From: a virus
IMG/VR virus record: IMGVR_UViG_3300020416_000009
Span: 1 to 52,372 of that record
Direction: 5' to 3' (one strand)
DNA length: 52,372 nt
Numbering within the stretch: the first letter of the stretch is position 1; each line of letters starts with the position of its first letter. Shown here one piece after another: positions 34,584 through 41,214 of this stretch. Below the pieces are notes generated by a model, which saw only the letters and a program-made list of their open reading frames with translations, was not told where the DNA came from and did no database searches. The position numbers and the translations under genes are program-made.

Positions 34584-34757
34584 TTAAAATAATCCTAATA
34601 ATTTTGCATTTCCTGCAATGATAAACAAACATGTTGTTATGTGTAAGATCACCCACATACTTCTTATAAACAACATGTATTTATCGTAAGGCTTTGTTTT
34701 ATCATCTGAATAACTACCTAAAGCATACATCCAGGCCTTATAAAAACTAGCCAACAC
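34584..34757 (-). CDS. small membrane protein, 57 aa, non-ATG start
   Basis: The frame ends at TAA 34584-34586. A good AGAGG Shine-Dalgarno stands 5 nt before GTG 34757 (8 nt before TTG 34754); ATG 34730 is an alternative. The protein reads FYKAWMYALGSYSDD, then a single membrane helix (SMWVILHITTCLFIIAGN) and ends KLLGLF. It overlaps the end of the DoxX gene. Similar short proteins occur in marine phages next to membrane genes. Function unknown. Confidence 0.55.
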   Translation of the reverse strand: MLASFYKAWMYALGSYSDDKTKPYDKYMLFIRSMWVILHITTCLFIIAGNAKLLGLF

Positions 34758-35184
34758 GATTTCCTCTTAAAGCAAAGAATAAACCGCCTACCCATAATAA
34801 TACATGAAGATTATCATATAATATTACATCCATAAAGCTTTCAGGTTCACCAATCCATATAACACCTGTCATGATACATGCTAATGTTATACCACTGAAT
34901 CTTGTTATAAGATCGCCCCAAGGTTCAATAAAATCTACACCAAATATTTGTTCCATTGTAGCTGGTGTTTTACTTAGTATTCCGCCTGCAATTAAACCTA
35001 TGCCACCTAGTAATTCGCCATAAGCAACAAACCACCAGACAAGATATGATAATCCATATGATGCTGCTTCATCCGCGCTAACAGGAAGTTTCATTAATCC
35101 TTGTTGAATAAAAATAATTGCTAAAGGTATTCTAAACAACCAGTGACTTAAACAAAAGTCAGGTAATTTACTTAATATATTCAT
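34747..35184 (-). CDS. DoxX-family membrane protein
   Basis: 145 aa from ATG 35184, which overlaps the upstream stop as ATGA. Four hydrophobic segments (about residues 13-33, 43-68, 92-110, 120-138) and the N-terminal FRIPLAIIFIQQGLMKL and GELLGGIGLIAGG motifs fit the DoxX/DoxD family. These inner-membrane proteins are linked to thiosulfate or thiol oxidation and to quinone-level redox processes in bacteria. The phage role is unknown. It is in a run of small membrane-protein genes. Confidence 0.7.
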   Translation of the reverse strand: MNILSKLPDFCLSHWLFRIPLAIIFIQQGLMKLPVSADEAASYGLSYLVWWFVAYGELLGGIGLIAGGILSKTPATMEQIFGVDFIEPWGDLITRFSGITLACIMTGVIWIGEPESFMDVILYDNLHVLLWVGGLFFALRGNRVG

Positions 35185-35432
35185 TTTGCTTTCCATCTAT
35201 AAACTTCTTCAATACAGAAGTTGCGTAAAAATTTACAAGAGTTGTCCTCACGACATACTCTTTCATGTTTGCTATTTTGCCAACACTCACTACCGAAACC
35301 ACGCATACTCACAAACTTTGCAAATCCATCGTCTATTGATAATATCATGATTGCCGGTAAACCGATAAAGAGTAGCATTATCCACATAAACGCTACACCA
35401 AATCCTTTGTTATGATATGCTTGATTGCTCAT
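35181..35432 (-). CDS. small membrane protein with cysteine-rich tail, 83 aa
   Basis: One membrane helix near residues 11-31 (FGVAFMWIMLLFIGLPAIMIL), followed by a 50-residue tail with four cysteines (SECWQ, RVCRE, NSCKF, NFCIE), suggesting two disulfides in the periplasm. Starts in an ATGA overlap with the preceding gene and ends in an ATGA overlap with DoxX; the three genes are translationally coupled. Confidence 0.65.
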   Translation of the reverse strand: MSNQAYHNKGFGVAFMWIMLLFIGLPAIMILSIDDGFAKFVSMRGFGSECWQNSKHERVCREDNSCKFLRNFCIEEVYRWKAK

Positions 35433-35686
35433 GCTTTATCACTTATATTTCTTTCTTGCGGTACGCATAGAATAGTTTTTACTGCATTCGCTGTAGGATA
35501 TACAGATCTTCCATAACCTTTAAGAGCATCTAGATTTTCATCTATATGCATTCCACATTCTTTTTCTGTCATAAAATATAATGGCTTTCCGTCTAACCAC
35601 TTAACTTCAACTGAATCATTTTCTGGTATCATAGCAGGATCACCCCACCACATTACAATTGCAATAATAAAAACCTTTGTCATCAT
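35429..35686 (-). CDS. small secreted two-cysteine protein, 85 aa
   Basis: Hydrophobic start MMTKVFIIAIVMWWGDP, then a helix Cys in TEKECGMHIDENL and a second in KTILCVPQE near the C-terminus. It has an inserted strand EVKWLDGKPLYFM before the Cys helix, also seen as a shorter strand in the paralogues. ATGA overlaps on both sides. Predicted to be exported and disulfide-bonded. Confidence 0.65.
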   Translation of the reverse strand: MMTKVFIIAIVMWWGDPAMIPENDSVEVKWLDGKPLYFMTEKECGMHIDENLDALKGYGRSVYPTANAVKTILCVPQERNISDKA

Positions 35687-35898
35687 ATTCCCTTTTTCTT
35701 ATTTAAATTCTGTGGATCATATTGATCTATTATTTCTTCTGGTAAGTGCCTACTGCCTGTACCATCAACACCCCAGTTATTAAAAGATGCTACAATGATT
35801 ATTGCAATAAATCCATAACAAAGATATTTTAAGAAAACTAAAAAACCTTTATACGTTTTTTGAGCTTCAGCCAGTGCGGCTTCTTTAACATCACTCAT
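35683..35898 (-). CDS. small membrane protein, 71 aa
   Basis: A charged N-terminus (SDVKEAALAEAQKTYKG) precedes one membrane helix (FLVFLKYLCYGFIAIIIVASF); the C-terminal 30 residues (GVDGTGSRHLPEEIIDQYD) are polar. It begins right after guaC and overlaps the next gene by 4 nt. Function unknown. Confidence 0.6.
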   Translation of the reverse strand: MSDVKEAALAEAQKTYKGFLVFLKYLCYGFIAIIIVASFNNWGVDGTGSRHLPEEIIDQYDPQNLNKKKGI

Positions 35899-36921
35899 TT
35901 AACCTCCAAAAACTGTGTTATGTGTGTTATTTACACGAACAAATGTTGAACATTTAGAAAGTGTTTTAAGTTTCTTTGCTCCAACATAAGTGCAAGCAGA
36001 TCTTACACCACTTAATATATCGATGATAGTATCTTTAACAGGTCCTTTATATTCAACCTCTACAGTTTTACCTTCTTCACCACGATATTCTCTTTTTCCT
36101 ACTTTGTGTCTATCCATTGCCGTGTTAGATGACATACCATAAAATCTCATTTTGCCGTCTGCAATTTCTCCGTCACATTCATCATGACCTGCAAGCATTC
36201 CACCAATCATTACAAAATCAGCACCACCTGCAAAAGCTTTTGCAATATCACCGGAGTTATTGCATCCACCATCAGCAATGATATGACCATCTAAACCATG
36301 AGCTGCATCTGCACATTCCATCACAGCGCTGAGTTGTGGATAACCTACACCAGTTTTGATTCTTGTAGTACACACCGAGCCTGGTCCTACACCGACTTTA
36401 ATAATATCTGCACCAGAAAGAATCAATTCCTGAGTCATATCTGCAGTGACCACATTACCCGCTATGATTGTTGCATCCGGACAAGCATCTCTTAATTTTT
36501 TAACAGCATCTACGAAACTAATTGTATAACCATTTGCTACATCCAATCCAATAAAAGCTGGACGTGTGTTATTGTAAATGTTAATTGTTTGTTCCATATC
36601 CCAATCAGCGATACCGCCCATAACGCATAGTGTATTTGTATTTTTTTCGTATGGAAGTTTCCACCAGTTATCTGAATTAGAGTTATAATGTTTTGCAATG
36701 CATGTAATTACATCATGTTCGCTTAATGCTTTATGCATTTCAAATGTTCCAACGGTATCCATATTAGATGCCATGATTGGAATACCAGTCCATTCTTTTT
36801 TACTATTAACAAACTGATATGTTCTATCCATTTTAACATCAAAACGCGAAATAAGCGTTGATCTTTTTGGTCTTATTAAAACGTCTGAATAATCGAGTTT
36901 AATATCTTCTTCTATTCTCAT
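35899..36921 (-). CDS. guaC: GMP reductase GuaC
   Basis: 340 aa, E. coli GuaC is 347. The N-terminus MRIEEDIKLDYSDVLIRPKR is nearly diagnostic, and the catalytic cysteine C184 sits in GPGSVCTTRIKTGVGYPQ. The IMP-binding SDGG-type strand (IIADGGC) and GGMLAGHDE flap region are present. It reduces GMP to IMP and ammonia with NADPH, shifting guanine nucleotides toward adenine nucleotides. This would help a phage with AT-rich DNA. Overlaps a small membrane gene by 4 nt. Confidence 0.93.
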   Translation of the reverse strand: MRIEEDIKLDYSDVLIRPKRSTLISRFDVKMDRTYQFVNSKKEWTGIPIMASNMDTVGTFEMHKALSEHDVITCIAKHYNSNSDNWWKLPYEKNTNTLCVMGGIADWDMEQTINIYNNTRPAFIGLDVANGYTISFVDAVKKLRDACPDATIIAGNVVTADMTQELILSGADIIKVGVGPGSVCTTRIKTGVGYPQLSAVMECADAAHGLDGHIIADGGCNNSGDIAKAFAGGADFVMIGGMLAGHDECDGEIADGKMRFYGMSSNTAMDRHKVGKREYRGEEGKTVEVEYKGPVKDTIIDILSGVRSACTYVGAKKLKTLSKCSTFVRVNNTHNTVFGG

Positions 36922-37109
36922 TGGTTTACCCTGTAATTTTCATAGAAATTCCAAGCCACACTTCCCATAATCAATGTAAAAAAATCTCCAATAAGAAGAC
37001 TTGTGCCTATCACATATGCTGACACGATAATCATAAAATAATCTCTTAGTTCTAATTGTGGTTTCTTTGGAGGTTTATCTCTATAGTCTTTGAATTCATG
37101 TGGCATCAT
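36918..37109 (-). CDS. small membrane protein, 63 aa
   Basis: A Pro/Lys-rich N-terminus (KDYRDKPPKKPQLELRD) followed by one or two membrane segments (YFMIIVSAYVIGTSLLIG and FFTLIMGSVAWNFY). ATGA overlaps with gp33 upstream and guaC downstream show translational coupling. Function unknown. Confidence 0.6.
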   Translation of the reverse strand: MMPHEFKDYRDKPPKKPQLELRDYFMIIVSAYVIGTSLLIGDFFTLIMGSVAWNFYENYRVNQ

Positions 37110-37324
37110 ATCGGTAAAGACGCTCCACCTTTCATCATATTTAATTCAACAGCTTCAGCTTTAATCTTTTCTTTTAGTATAGGACTAATAAGATTACCAA
37201 TATCTGCTGTGTCTAGTTCTCTATCATGACATACATCACATACTGCATCAATATACGGCATAGGTTTATCTTTTATTTTTTCTTCAACGAGTTTTGCAAA
37301 TCGCTTTTTAGTTAGTACTTCCAT
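37106..37324 (-). CDS. 33: late-transcription coactivator gp33
   Basis: 72 aa from ATG 37324 (TAATG overlap with the SleB stop); a longer start at 37336 is possible. TKKRFAKLVEEKI, MPYIDAVCDVCHDREL and SPILKEKIKAEAVELNMM followed by a C-terminal SLPI match the phage late-transcription coactivator family (gp33). In T4, gp33 binds the RNA polymerase beta flap and couples the sliding clamp to gp55 at TATAAATA promoters. Its presence agrees with the TATAAATA boxes found here. Confidence 0.78.
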   Translation of the reverse strand: MEVLTKKRFAKLVEEKIKDKPMPYIDAVCDVCHDRELDTADIGNLISPILKEKIKAEAVELNMMKGGASLPI

Positions 37325-37836
37325 TATTTTTCCCATCTATAAAATATGTGAGATTCAATTCTCGTTGTACGAGTTTTTGTATAAGCCCATGCTGGTCTCA
37401 CATACGTTGCATGGTAATGTGTTGCTCCTTCTGTTATATCCATAATCCTATATGACATAACAATTCTTGCATATTCAACTGCTTTCCACCAAGCTTTTGA
37501 CTCTTTAGCATCATCAGACTTGCCGTCACAGAACCAACTAAATTGACATTTATGTCTTATTGGTATTCTTTTATTTGGATCTTTCCATGATGGTCTTGAC
37601 GGTCCTTGCTTAACTACTTCACATACAGAGTTTGGGTATCTATGATCACGAACTCTATTCATAGTAACTAAACCAACTGCAATTTGACCTACCATTGATT
37701 GATTTTTTGCTTCATGATATATGTTTAATGCCATACATTGAACATCATCAACATACTTGTTAAAAGCTTGTGCATTTACTGGAGTGTACAACGCAGCAAG
37801 AACACCTACTGCAATTAATTTATTAAACAGTTTCAT
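37324..37836 (-). CDS. secreted cell wall hydrolase, SleB family
   Basis: 170 aa from ATG 37836, with GAGGG 7 nt upstream; a longer frame without signal peptide is rejected. A Sec signal peptide (MKLFNKLIAVGVLAALYTPV-NAQA) precedes the hydrolase domain with catalytic E42 in NIYHEAKNQSMVGQIAV and the VTMNRV strand, and TEGATHYHATYVRPAW near the end. Members are lytic transglycosylase-like enzymes. As an exported endolysin it may act independently of a holin. It overlaps the next gene by 4 nt. Confidence 0.82.
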   Translation of the reverse strand: MKLFNKLIAVGVLAALYTPVNAQAFNKYVDDVQCMALNIYHEAKNQSMVGQIAVGLVTMNRVRDHRYPNSVCEVVKQGPSRPSWKDPNKRIPIRHKCQFSWFCDGKSDDAKESKAWWKAVEYARIVMSYRIMDITEGATHYHATYVRPAWAYTKTRTTRIESHIFYRWEK

Positions 37837-38945
37837 ATAACCCTCAATAGTATGGTGTCTTTGTTTATCCTTGGAGCAGGTTTTCGAGTTTTTGTTGTGA
37901 GACTTGACCATGCTTTGTCAATTTGTTTGGTAGTTTTATTTATAACTATAGGAATAAAGTCATCAGGCTTTCTCAGAGTTACACACCTTGACACATCCAT
38001 ATCAACATCTTTCAATGTAGAACCACTAACTTGAAAACCTTTAGGTGACAAGGTAACATACTCTGTAAGAATTTTATTCTTTACATTGAATGTGTAGAGC
38101 CTTTCAGCTCCAGGAATAGATGTGGCTGCCACAGATACGATTTTAAAATCCTTATCTTCTCTCATATATGACAATCTAGCTACCTGCTTATCTGCAGTGC
38201 GAGTCTTTGGAGCACGGGTCTTACGCCTTGCCTTTGCAGCTGACTTGATTTTTTCAAGATCAGCCAGCATGGCTTCACAATGTTTGATTCGTCTGTTGAT
38301 TTCTGATCTCTTTAAATGAGAATAACCTTCAACTGCTTGTTCACATCGTTTGTGATAAGCATCTGTATAATCTAAAAGCCATCCTTCAATAACATCTCTA
38401 CATGGTTGTGCTGCTGCACCTGTTAATCCATGATATTTAAATCTTTCATAAAGATCGAGCTCAGGTTTTTCACCTTCAATCCAAGCATCCTGTAAATCTT
38501 CGAGCTCGATCAATACGGTTTTATTAATCTTAATACGTAATCTTTCTTGAGGGGTTAGAACTATTACGTTAGATTTTTCTTTAGCGATTTCTTTTTTCTG
38601 TTTGAGTATTTCCTTTCCTACTGGAATTAAATCATCGAATCGAGATTTTAGGCTATCTCTATAGCTTAAGTGTTTTTCCTCAAATTGACCCCCTTGGTCT
38701 ACGTACCAGATAGTAGCCGCTCGGTGCGTGTAAGATGTGAAATGATACTCAGGATTTGCTAGAATGGCAGCAGCATCTGATTTGGCATAAGTCTTTTTGA
38801 CCCATTCTTTACAGATACTTGTAATAGTTTTCTTATCAATATCCATATGAAATATTGAAAGAACATGAGTAAAACCTTTTGTTGGATCAACCGCGGCTAG
38901 TCCTGTCCTAGGTCTTGCTTTAAACTTTTTCTTACGTGCTACCAT
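37833..38945 (-). CDS. conserved hypothetical protein of T4-like marine phages, 370 aa
   Basis: A strongly basic N-terminus (MVARKKKFKARPRTG) and a long charged helical centre (about 100-260) with a Lys/Arg run near KSAAKARRKTRAPKTRTADK suggest nucleic acid binding. The C-terminal third is beta-rich and ends TILLRVI, a pattern I associate with an uncharacterised conserved protein in cyanophages. No catalytic motif is visible. It lies in an early operon driven from a promoter at 39.13 kb. The start follows AAGGAG. Confidence 0.65.
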   Translation of the reverse strand: MVARKKKFKARPRTGLAAVDPTKGFTHVLSIFHMDIDKKTITSICKEWVKKTYAKSDAAAILANPEYHFTSYTHRAATIWYVDQGGQFEEKHLSYRDSLKSRFDDLIPVGKEILKQKKEIAKEKSNVIVLTPQERLRIKINKTVLIELEDLQDAWIEGEKPELDLYERFKYHGLTGAAAQPCRDVIEGWLLDYTDAYHKRCEQAVEGYSHLKRSEINRRIKHCEAMLADLEKIKSAAKARRKTRAPKTRTADKQVARLSYMREDKDFKIVSVAATSIPGAERLYTFNVKNKILTEYVTLSPKGFQVSGSTLKDVDMDVSRCVTLRKPDDFIPIVINKTTKQIDKAWSSLTTKTRKPAPRINKDTILLRVI

Positions 38946-39096
38946 CTAACTTCTCCTTTGTTGTTGCTGGGATCTTACCGATTTTTTCCAAAACGAACCT
39001 CTGAATTGAGGCAACCCATAGTTTTTGTCCACCACTTCTAGTGAGGGCTGGCAAGACCCACCTACTTTTGTTTGAATCGCTGTAGGCTTGACCATG
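38932..39096 (-). pseudogene. candidate broken small gene in an early leader
   Basis: Between the early promoter at 39.13 kb and the 370-aa gene lies an open frame reading HGQAYSDSNKSRWVLPALT and then GGQKLWVASIQRFVLEKIG before TAA 38932-38934. It looks protein-like but has no start codon: an upstream TAA closes it. Another frame with ATG 39119, 39107 or 39095 runs over the same DNA and ends at TAG just before the 370-aa gene. Either the gene has suffered a frameshift or one frame is a leader peptide; I cannot decide which frame is used. Confidence 0.35.
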
Positions 39097-39128
39097 TTTA
39101 TACTCATCCGATTATTCATTATGTATAC

Positions 39129-39157
39129 ATTCTACCATATAACGCGGTAAATGTACA
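39129..39157 (-). promoter_or_regulatory. early sigma70-type promoter
   Basis: Minus strand: TGTACA (39152-39157), 17 nt, TAGAAT (39129-39134) with extended -10 TGG. Drives the 370-aa gene and possibly SleB, gp33 and guaC. A dyad lies 37 bp upstream. Confidence 0.8.
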
Positions 39158-39193
39158 CAACTATTTTCAGTTGAATGCATTTTTTTTATATGC

Positions 39194-39211
39194 TGTGACA
39201 AATATATCACT
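39194..39211. promoter_or_regulatory. dyad operator-like site (cassette copy 1)
   Basis: TGTGA-N8-TCACT, 18 bp, at the stop codon of the 120-aa gene and 37 bp upstream of the -35. One of four copies with the same spacing. Confidence 0.55.
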
Positions 39212-39573
39212 TATTCATGTTCTCCGCCGGGATCACCGTCATCTAATTTTACTTTTTGCCCGTTTACATACATGTTCTGTCTTGCTCTTGGATAACTATG
39301 ATATCCATTTCCTTTTAAGAAAAATCCAGGCTTTCTCTTTGCTGTTTCAAATGTAGCAACTGTAACGGCAATTGCTGCCAGTAAAATGCAATGTATAAGT
39401 GCTGAAGCTCCAAACATTGCATATGACCCAACCATTGTAGAAAATGCTCCGCACCAAGTCCATGCTAAACATTGCATTATCAAATGGCGAGTTTGTGTAT
39501 CAGGAATATGACGTAATGGATTCTTTTCAGAATTCATTACAGCCTCCCATCTTTCATAAACCCACTGTCTCAT
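39211..39573 (-). CDS. membrane protein, 120 aa
   Basis: N-terminal 30 residues are polar; two membrane helices follow (about 32-52, IMQCLAWTWCGAFSTMVGSY; 55-73, GASALIHCILLAAIAVTVA), then a basic cytoplasmic tail with GNGYHSYPRARQNMYVNGQK. No family recognised with confidence. It overlaps the WYL_2-like gene by 4 nt. Function unknown. Confidence 0.6.
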   Translation of the reverse strand: MRQWVYERWEAVMNSEKNPLRHIPDTQTRHLIMQCLAWTWCGAFSTMVGSYAMFGASALIHCILLAAIAVTVATFETAKRKPGFFLKGNGYHSYPRARQNMYVNGQKVKLDDGDPGGEHE

Positions 39574-39836
39574 GGGTAAGCAAACTTAGTTACGTTATCA
39601 ACTTTAAATGATCTCCAATCTTGTTTATCGACATCAAAAACTTTGATAACTCCGATTGTAGCTTGAACGCCTTGATCATCATCTTTAGGTTTCTTATCGC
39701 CAGGAATAAGATCTTCTTTGAGAGTGCATTGCATATCTCGTTCTTCTCCATTCACTTTAATAAACCTAACTTGGCAAACTTTTTGCCTTAGCATGTCTAC
39801 CATTTCACTGCGTGGGTAGGGTGTTCCAATTGTCAT
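39570..39836 (-). CDS. WYL_2/Sm-like SH3-barrel protein, 88 aa
   Basis: The pattern MLRQKVCQVRFIKVNGEERDM then CTLKEDLIP at the start and IKVFDVDKQDWRSFKVDNVTKF at the end is characteristic of the small SH3-like barrel proteins conserved in T4-like phages. They resemble WYL domains that bind ligands or nucleic acid. The phage function is unknown. It overlaps both neighbours by 1 to 4 nt. Confidence 0.7.
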   Translation of the reverse strand: MTIGTPYPRSEMVDMLRQKVCQVRFIKVNGEERDMQCTLKEDLIPGDKKPKDDDQGVQATIGVIKVFDVDKQDWRSFKVDNVTKFAYP

Positions 39837-40195
39837 TAAGTCCTCCTCATTTTGGAATAATCTTCTGGGTTGTCACCTCGGCCAACTGGGACGAGGTTTG
39901 ATTTGTGCATTGTTGCGATGCCGACGATGTAATCTCCTGAATATTTAACTTGAGATTTTTTAGCTGTTGACCCGCATATCCTGTCCGACGTTGGGAGTGA
40001 CGGACGTGATTCTGTATAGTTCGGAATACTATTGACATTTACTTTTGGCTTTCCTTTACGTTGATCAGGATGAGCGCCCATTGAACGAAGCCATGCATCA
40101 TGTTCGGCTTGAGCTTTTTGCCAACCTGGTTGTTTTTTAACTTTACGCTTCTTTGAATTGAGGGAAGACATACCTCTCACTAAATGCATAGTCAT
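39836..40195 (-). CDS. conserved phage protein, 119 aa, basic
   Basis: The N-terminal half is Lys-rich with LNSKKRKVKKQPGWQKAQAE and a Trp-containing helix; the C-terminal part YSGDYIVGIATMHKSNLVPVG is a segment I associate with a common marine phage protein of unknown function. Start at ATG 40195, 1 nt before the upstream stop; ATG 40171 is an alternative. Confidence 0.6.
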   Translation of the reverse strand: MTMHLVRGMSSLNSKKRKVKKQPGWQKAQAEHDAWLRSMGAHPDQRKGKPKVNVNSIPNYTESRPSLPTSDRICGSTAKKSQVKYSGDYIVGIATMHKSNLVPVGRGDNPEDYSKMRRT

Positions 40196-40471
40196 TTATT
40201 TTTTATCCTTAAAGTAAGTAGTGTATATGTAATCTAGCTTTCCAAGTTCAGGATGTACTCTTATCCACATGCCTGTATCTGGCATAAAATGTTTTTTAAA
40301 GAAGTTATCCAACTTACGATTACCAGTTTTTTCTTCAGGTTTTATTTTGAGAGCCAACTCATCAAACTCTGCATCGCTCATGATTTGATCATTTTTATAT
40401 TCATAAGCGTATGCAGCTATTGACAACCTGATTCGGTTTCTTATTTCAGGATTAATCCCAGTCATTGTCAT
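40196..40471 (-). CDS. small phage protein with a DNA-ligase-N-terminus-like motif
   Basis: 91 aa. IRLSIAAYAYEYKNDQIMSDAEFDELALKI resembles the Ia-domain helix (Y-x-D-x(2-4)-I-SDAEYDxL) of NAD-dependent DNA ligases, though no catalytic part exists. Similar short proteins occur in T4-like marine phages. It overlaps the upstream gene by 20 nt. The function is unknown. Confidence 0.55.
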   Translation of the reverse strand: MTMTGINPEIRNRIRLSIAAYAYEYKNDQIMSDAEFDELALKIKPEEKTGNRKLDNFFKKHFMPDTGMWIRVHPELGKLDYIYTTYFKDKK

Positions 40472-40670
40472 ACCGAGTTGTGTTTCTCATTGTATCGCCG
40501 TAGTACTCATTGGCGTAAGAGGAAGCATCTGTCCAGTGATTCCAATTTTCAGTGCGTTCTTCACCTTCCTTATCCATTTCATCCATAAGGCGTGCTTCAC
40601 GGGCTTGTCTAGCCTTGAACCTAGCGTGAGCATCTTTAATCATTTGTAATCTTTCTTCTTTAGTTTGCAT
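40452..40670 (-). CDS. small charged phage protein, 72 aa
   Basis: ATG 40670 has GGAG 7 nt upstream; a TTG two codons earlier is rejected. The N-terminal half is a charged helix (KEERLQMIKDAHARFKARQA), the C-terminal half is rich in N, Y, T and D. First gene of the operon after the early promoter at 40.70 kb. No recognised family. Confidence 0.6.
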   Translation of the reverse strand: MQTKEERLQMIKDAHARFKARQAREARLMDEMDKEGEERTENWNHWTDASSYANEYYGDTMRNTTRYDNDWD

Positions 40671-40703
40671 GTGCAATCTCCATCTATGTTTATTTAATAA
40701 TAT

Positions 40704-40732
40704 AATCTACCACATTTCACAGCAAATGTAAA
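40704..40732 (-). promoter_or_regulatory. early sigma70-type promoter
   Basis: Minus strand: TTTACA (40727-40732), 17 nt, TAGATT (40704-40709) with extended -10 TGG. Drives the genes from 40670 down to 39211. Confidence 0.8.
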
Positions 40733-40733
40733 C

Positions 40734-40756
40734 AAAAAAATGCAGCCTAACTGCAC
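40734..40756 (-). terminator. intrinsic terminator directly before a promoter
   Basis: Minus strand: TGCAG-TTAGG-CTGCA followed by seven T. It ends transcription from the 75-aa gene and abuts the next -35 element by 2 nt. Almost identical to the copy at 45.69 kb. Confidence 0.75.
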
Positions 40757-40769
40757 TTTTTTTGTAGGG

Positions 40770-40787
40770 TGTGACATTTTTGTCACA
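40770..40787. promoter_or_regulatory. dyad operator-like site (cassette copy 2)
   Basis: TGTGACATTTTTGTCACA, a perfect 7-bp inverted repeat, 38 bp upstream of the -35 and just after the stop of the 75-aa gene. Confidence 0.65.
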
Positions 40788-40788
40788 G

Positions 40789-41016
40789 TTATTTTCCTGT
40801 TGCTGATGGGATTTTGTCTGAAAGATCGGCAAAATTTGCTTCAAGATTTACTTGAGTTCCGCCTATCAATTTTGCCATTGCTTGAATATCGTCAACTAAA
40901 TATTGACATTTGGTTTTATCATATGAACCTGAAGTTTTATATCTTTCACGATGAAGCATTACTGCTTTATCATGTAGTACTGAAATTTTTTCATAAAGTT
41001 CTTCAACGGTTTTCAT
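40789..41016 (-). CDS. small hypothetical phage protein, 75 aa
   Basis: Charged and helical (KTVEELYEKISVLHDKAVM; LVDDIQAMAKLIGGTQVNL), ending SDKIPSATGK. The start has GGAGAAAAT immediately upstream. It is the first protein gene after the tmRNA in the direction of transcription. No family recognised. Confidence 0.65.
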   Translation of the reverse strand: MKTVEELYEKISVLHDKAVMLHRERYKTSGSYDKTKCQYLVDDIQAMAKLIGGTQVNLEANFADLSDKIPSATGK

Positions 41017-41214
41017 ATTTTCTCCATAAAATTAAAGTGTGTAGGGAGGACTTGGGTTTCACCTCCAACTAGGTCGACAAAGATACCATTCTTCCAATCC
41101 CCTAGAACTTACTTCCACTCGGTAGAGTGATGTGATCCTTAGCCGCTAGGCTTTGAACCTGGGTACCACCCCTAAGCAATCAAGTTACGCCTCTTGGTGT
41201 GACGCGTTTCCTTG
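41017..41214 (-). other. non-coding, structured spacer downstream of tmRNA
   Basis: No protein frame with a ribosome site is visible. Several hairpins occur, including CACTC-TACC-GAGTG (about 41126-41139), AGCC-TAGC-GGCT (41140-41151) and GGAGG/CCTCC (41046-41067 region). The sequence is less AT-rich than average. It may be a 3' extension of the tmRNA precursor or a separate small RNA. Confidence 0.35.

Noticed and set aside
37937-37944. TATAAATA inside the 370-aa gene, 100 nt before SleB
   Set aside because: Encodes Val-Ile-Asn-Lys in frame; could be a late promoter for the SleB endolysin but position alone is not enough to list it.
40770-40787. Standard CRP binding site
   Set aside because: The half-sites match TGTGA/TCACA but are separated by 8 instead of 6 bases in all four copies, so it is not a normal CRP site.
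41126-41175. tRNA-like D-arm and T-arm sequences near the tmRNA
   Set aside because: CACTCGGTAGAGTG folds as a 5-bp hairpin with a 4-nt loop, too small for a D loop, and the TTCAAAG loop has no matching acceptor stem.
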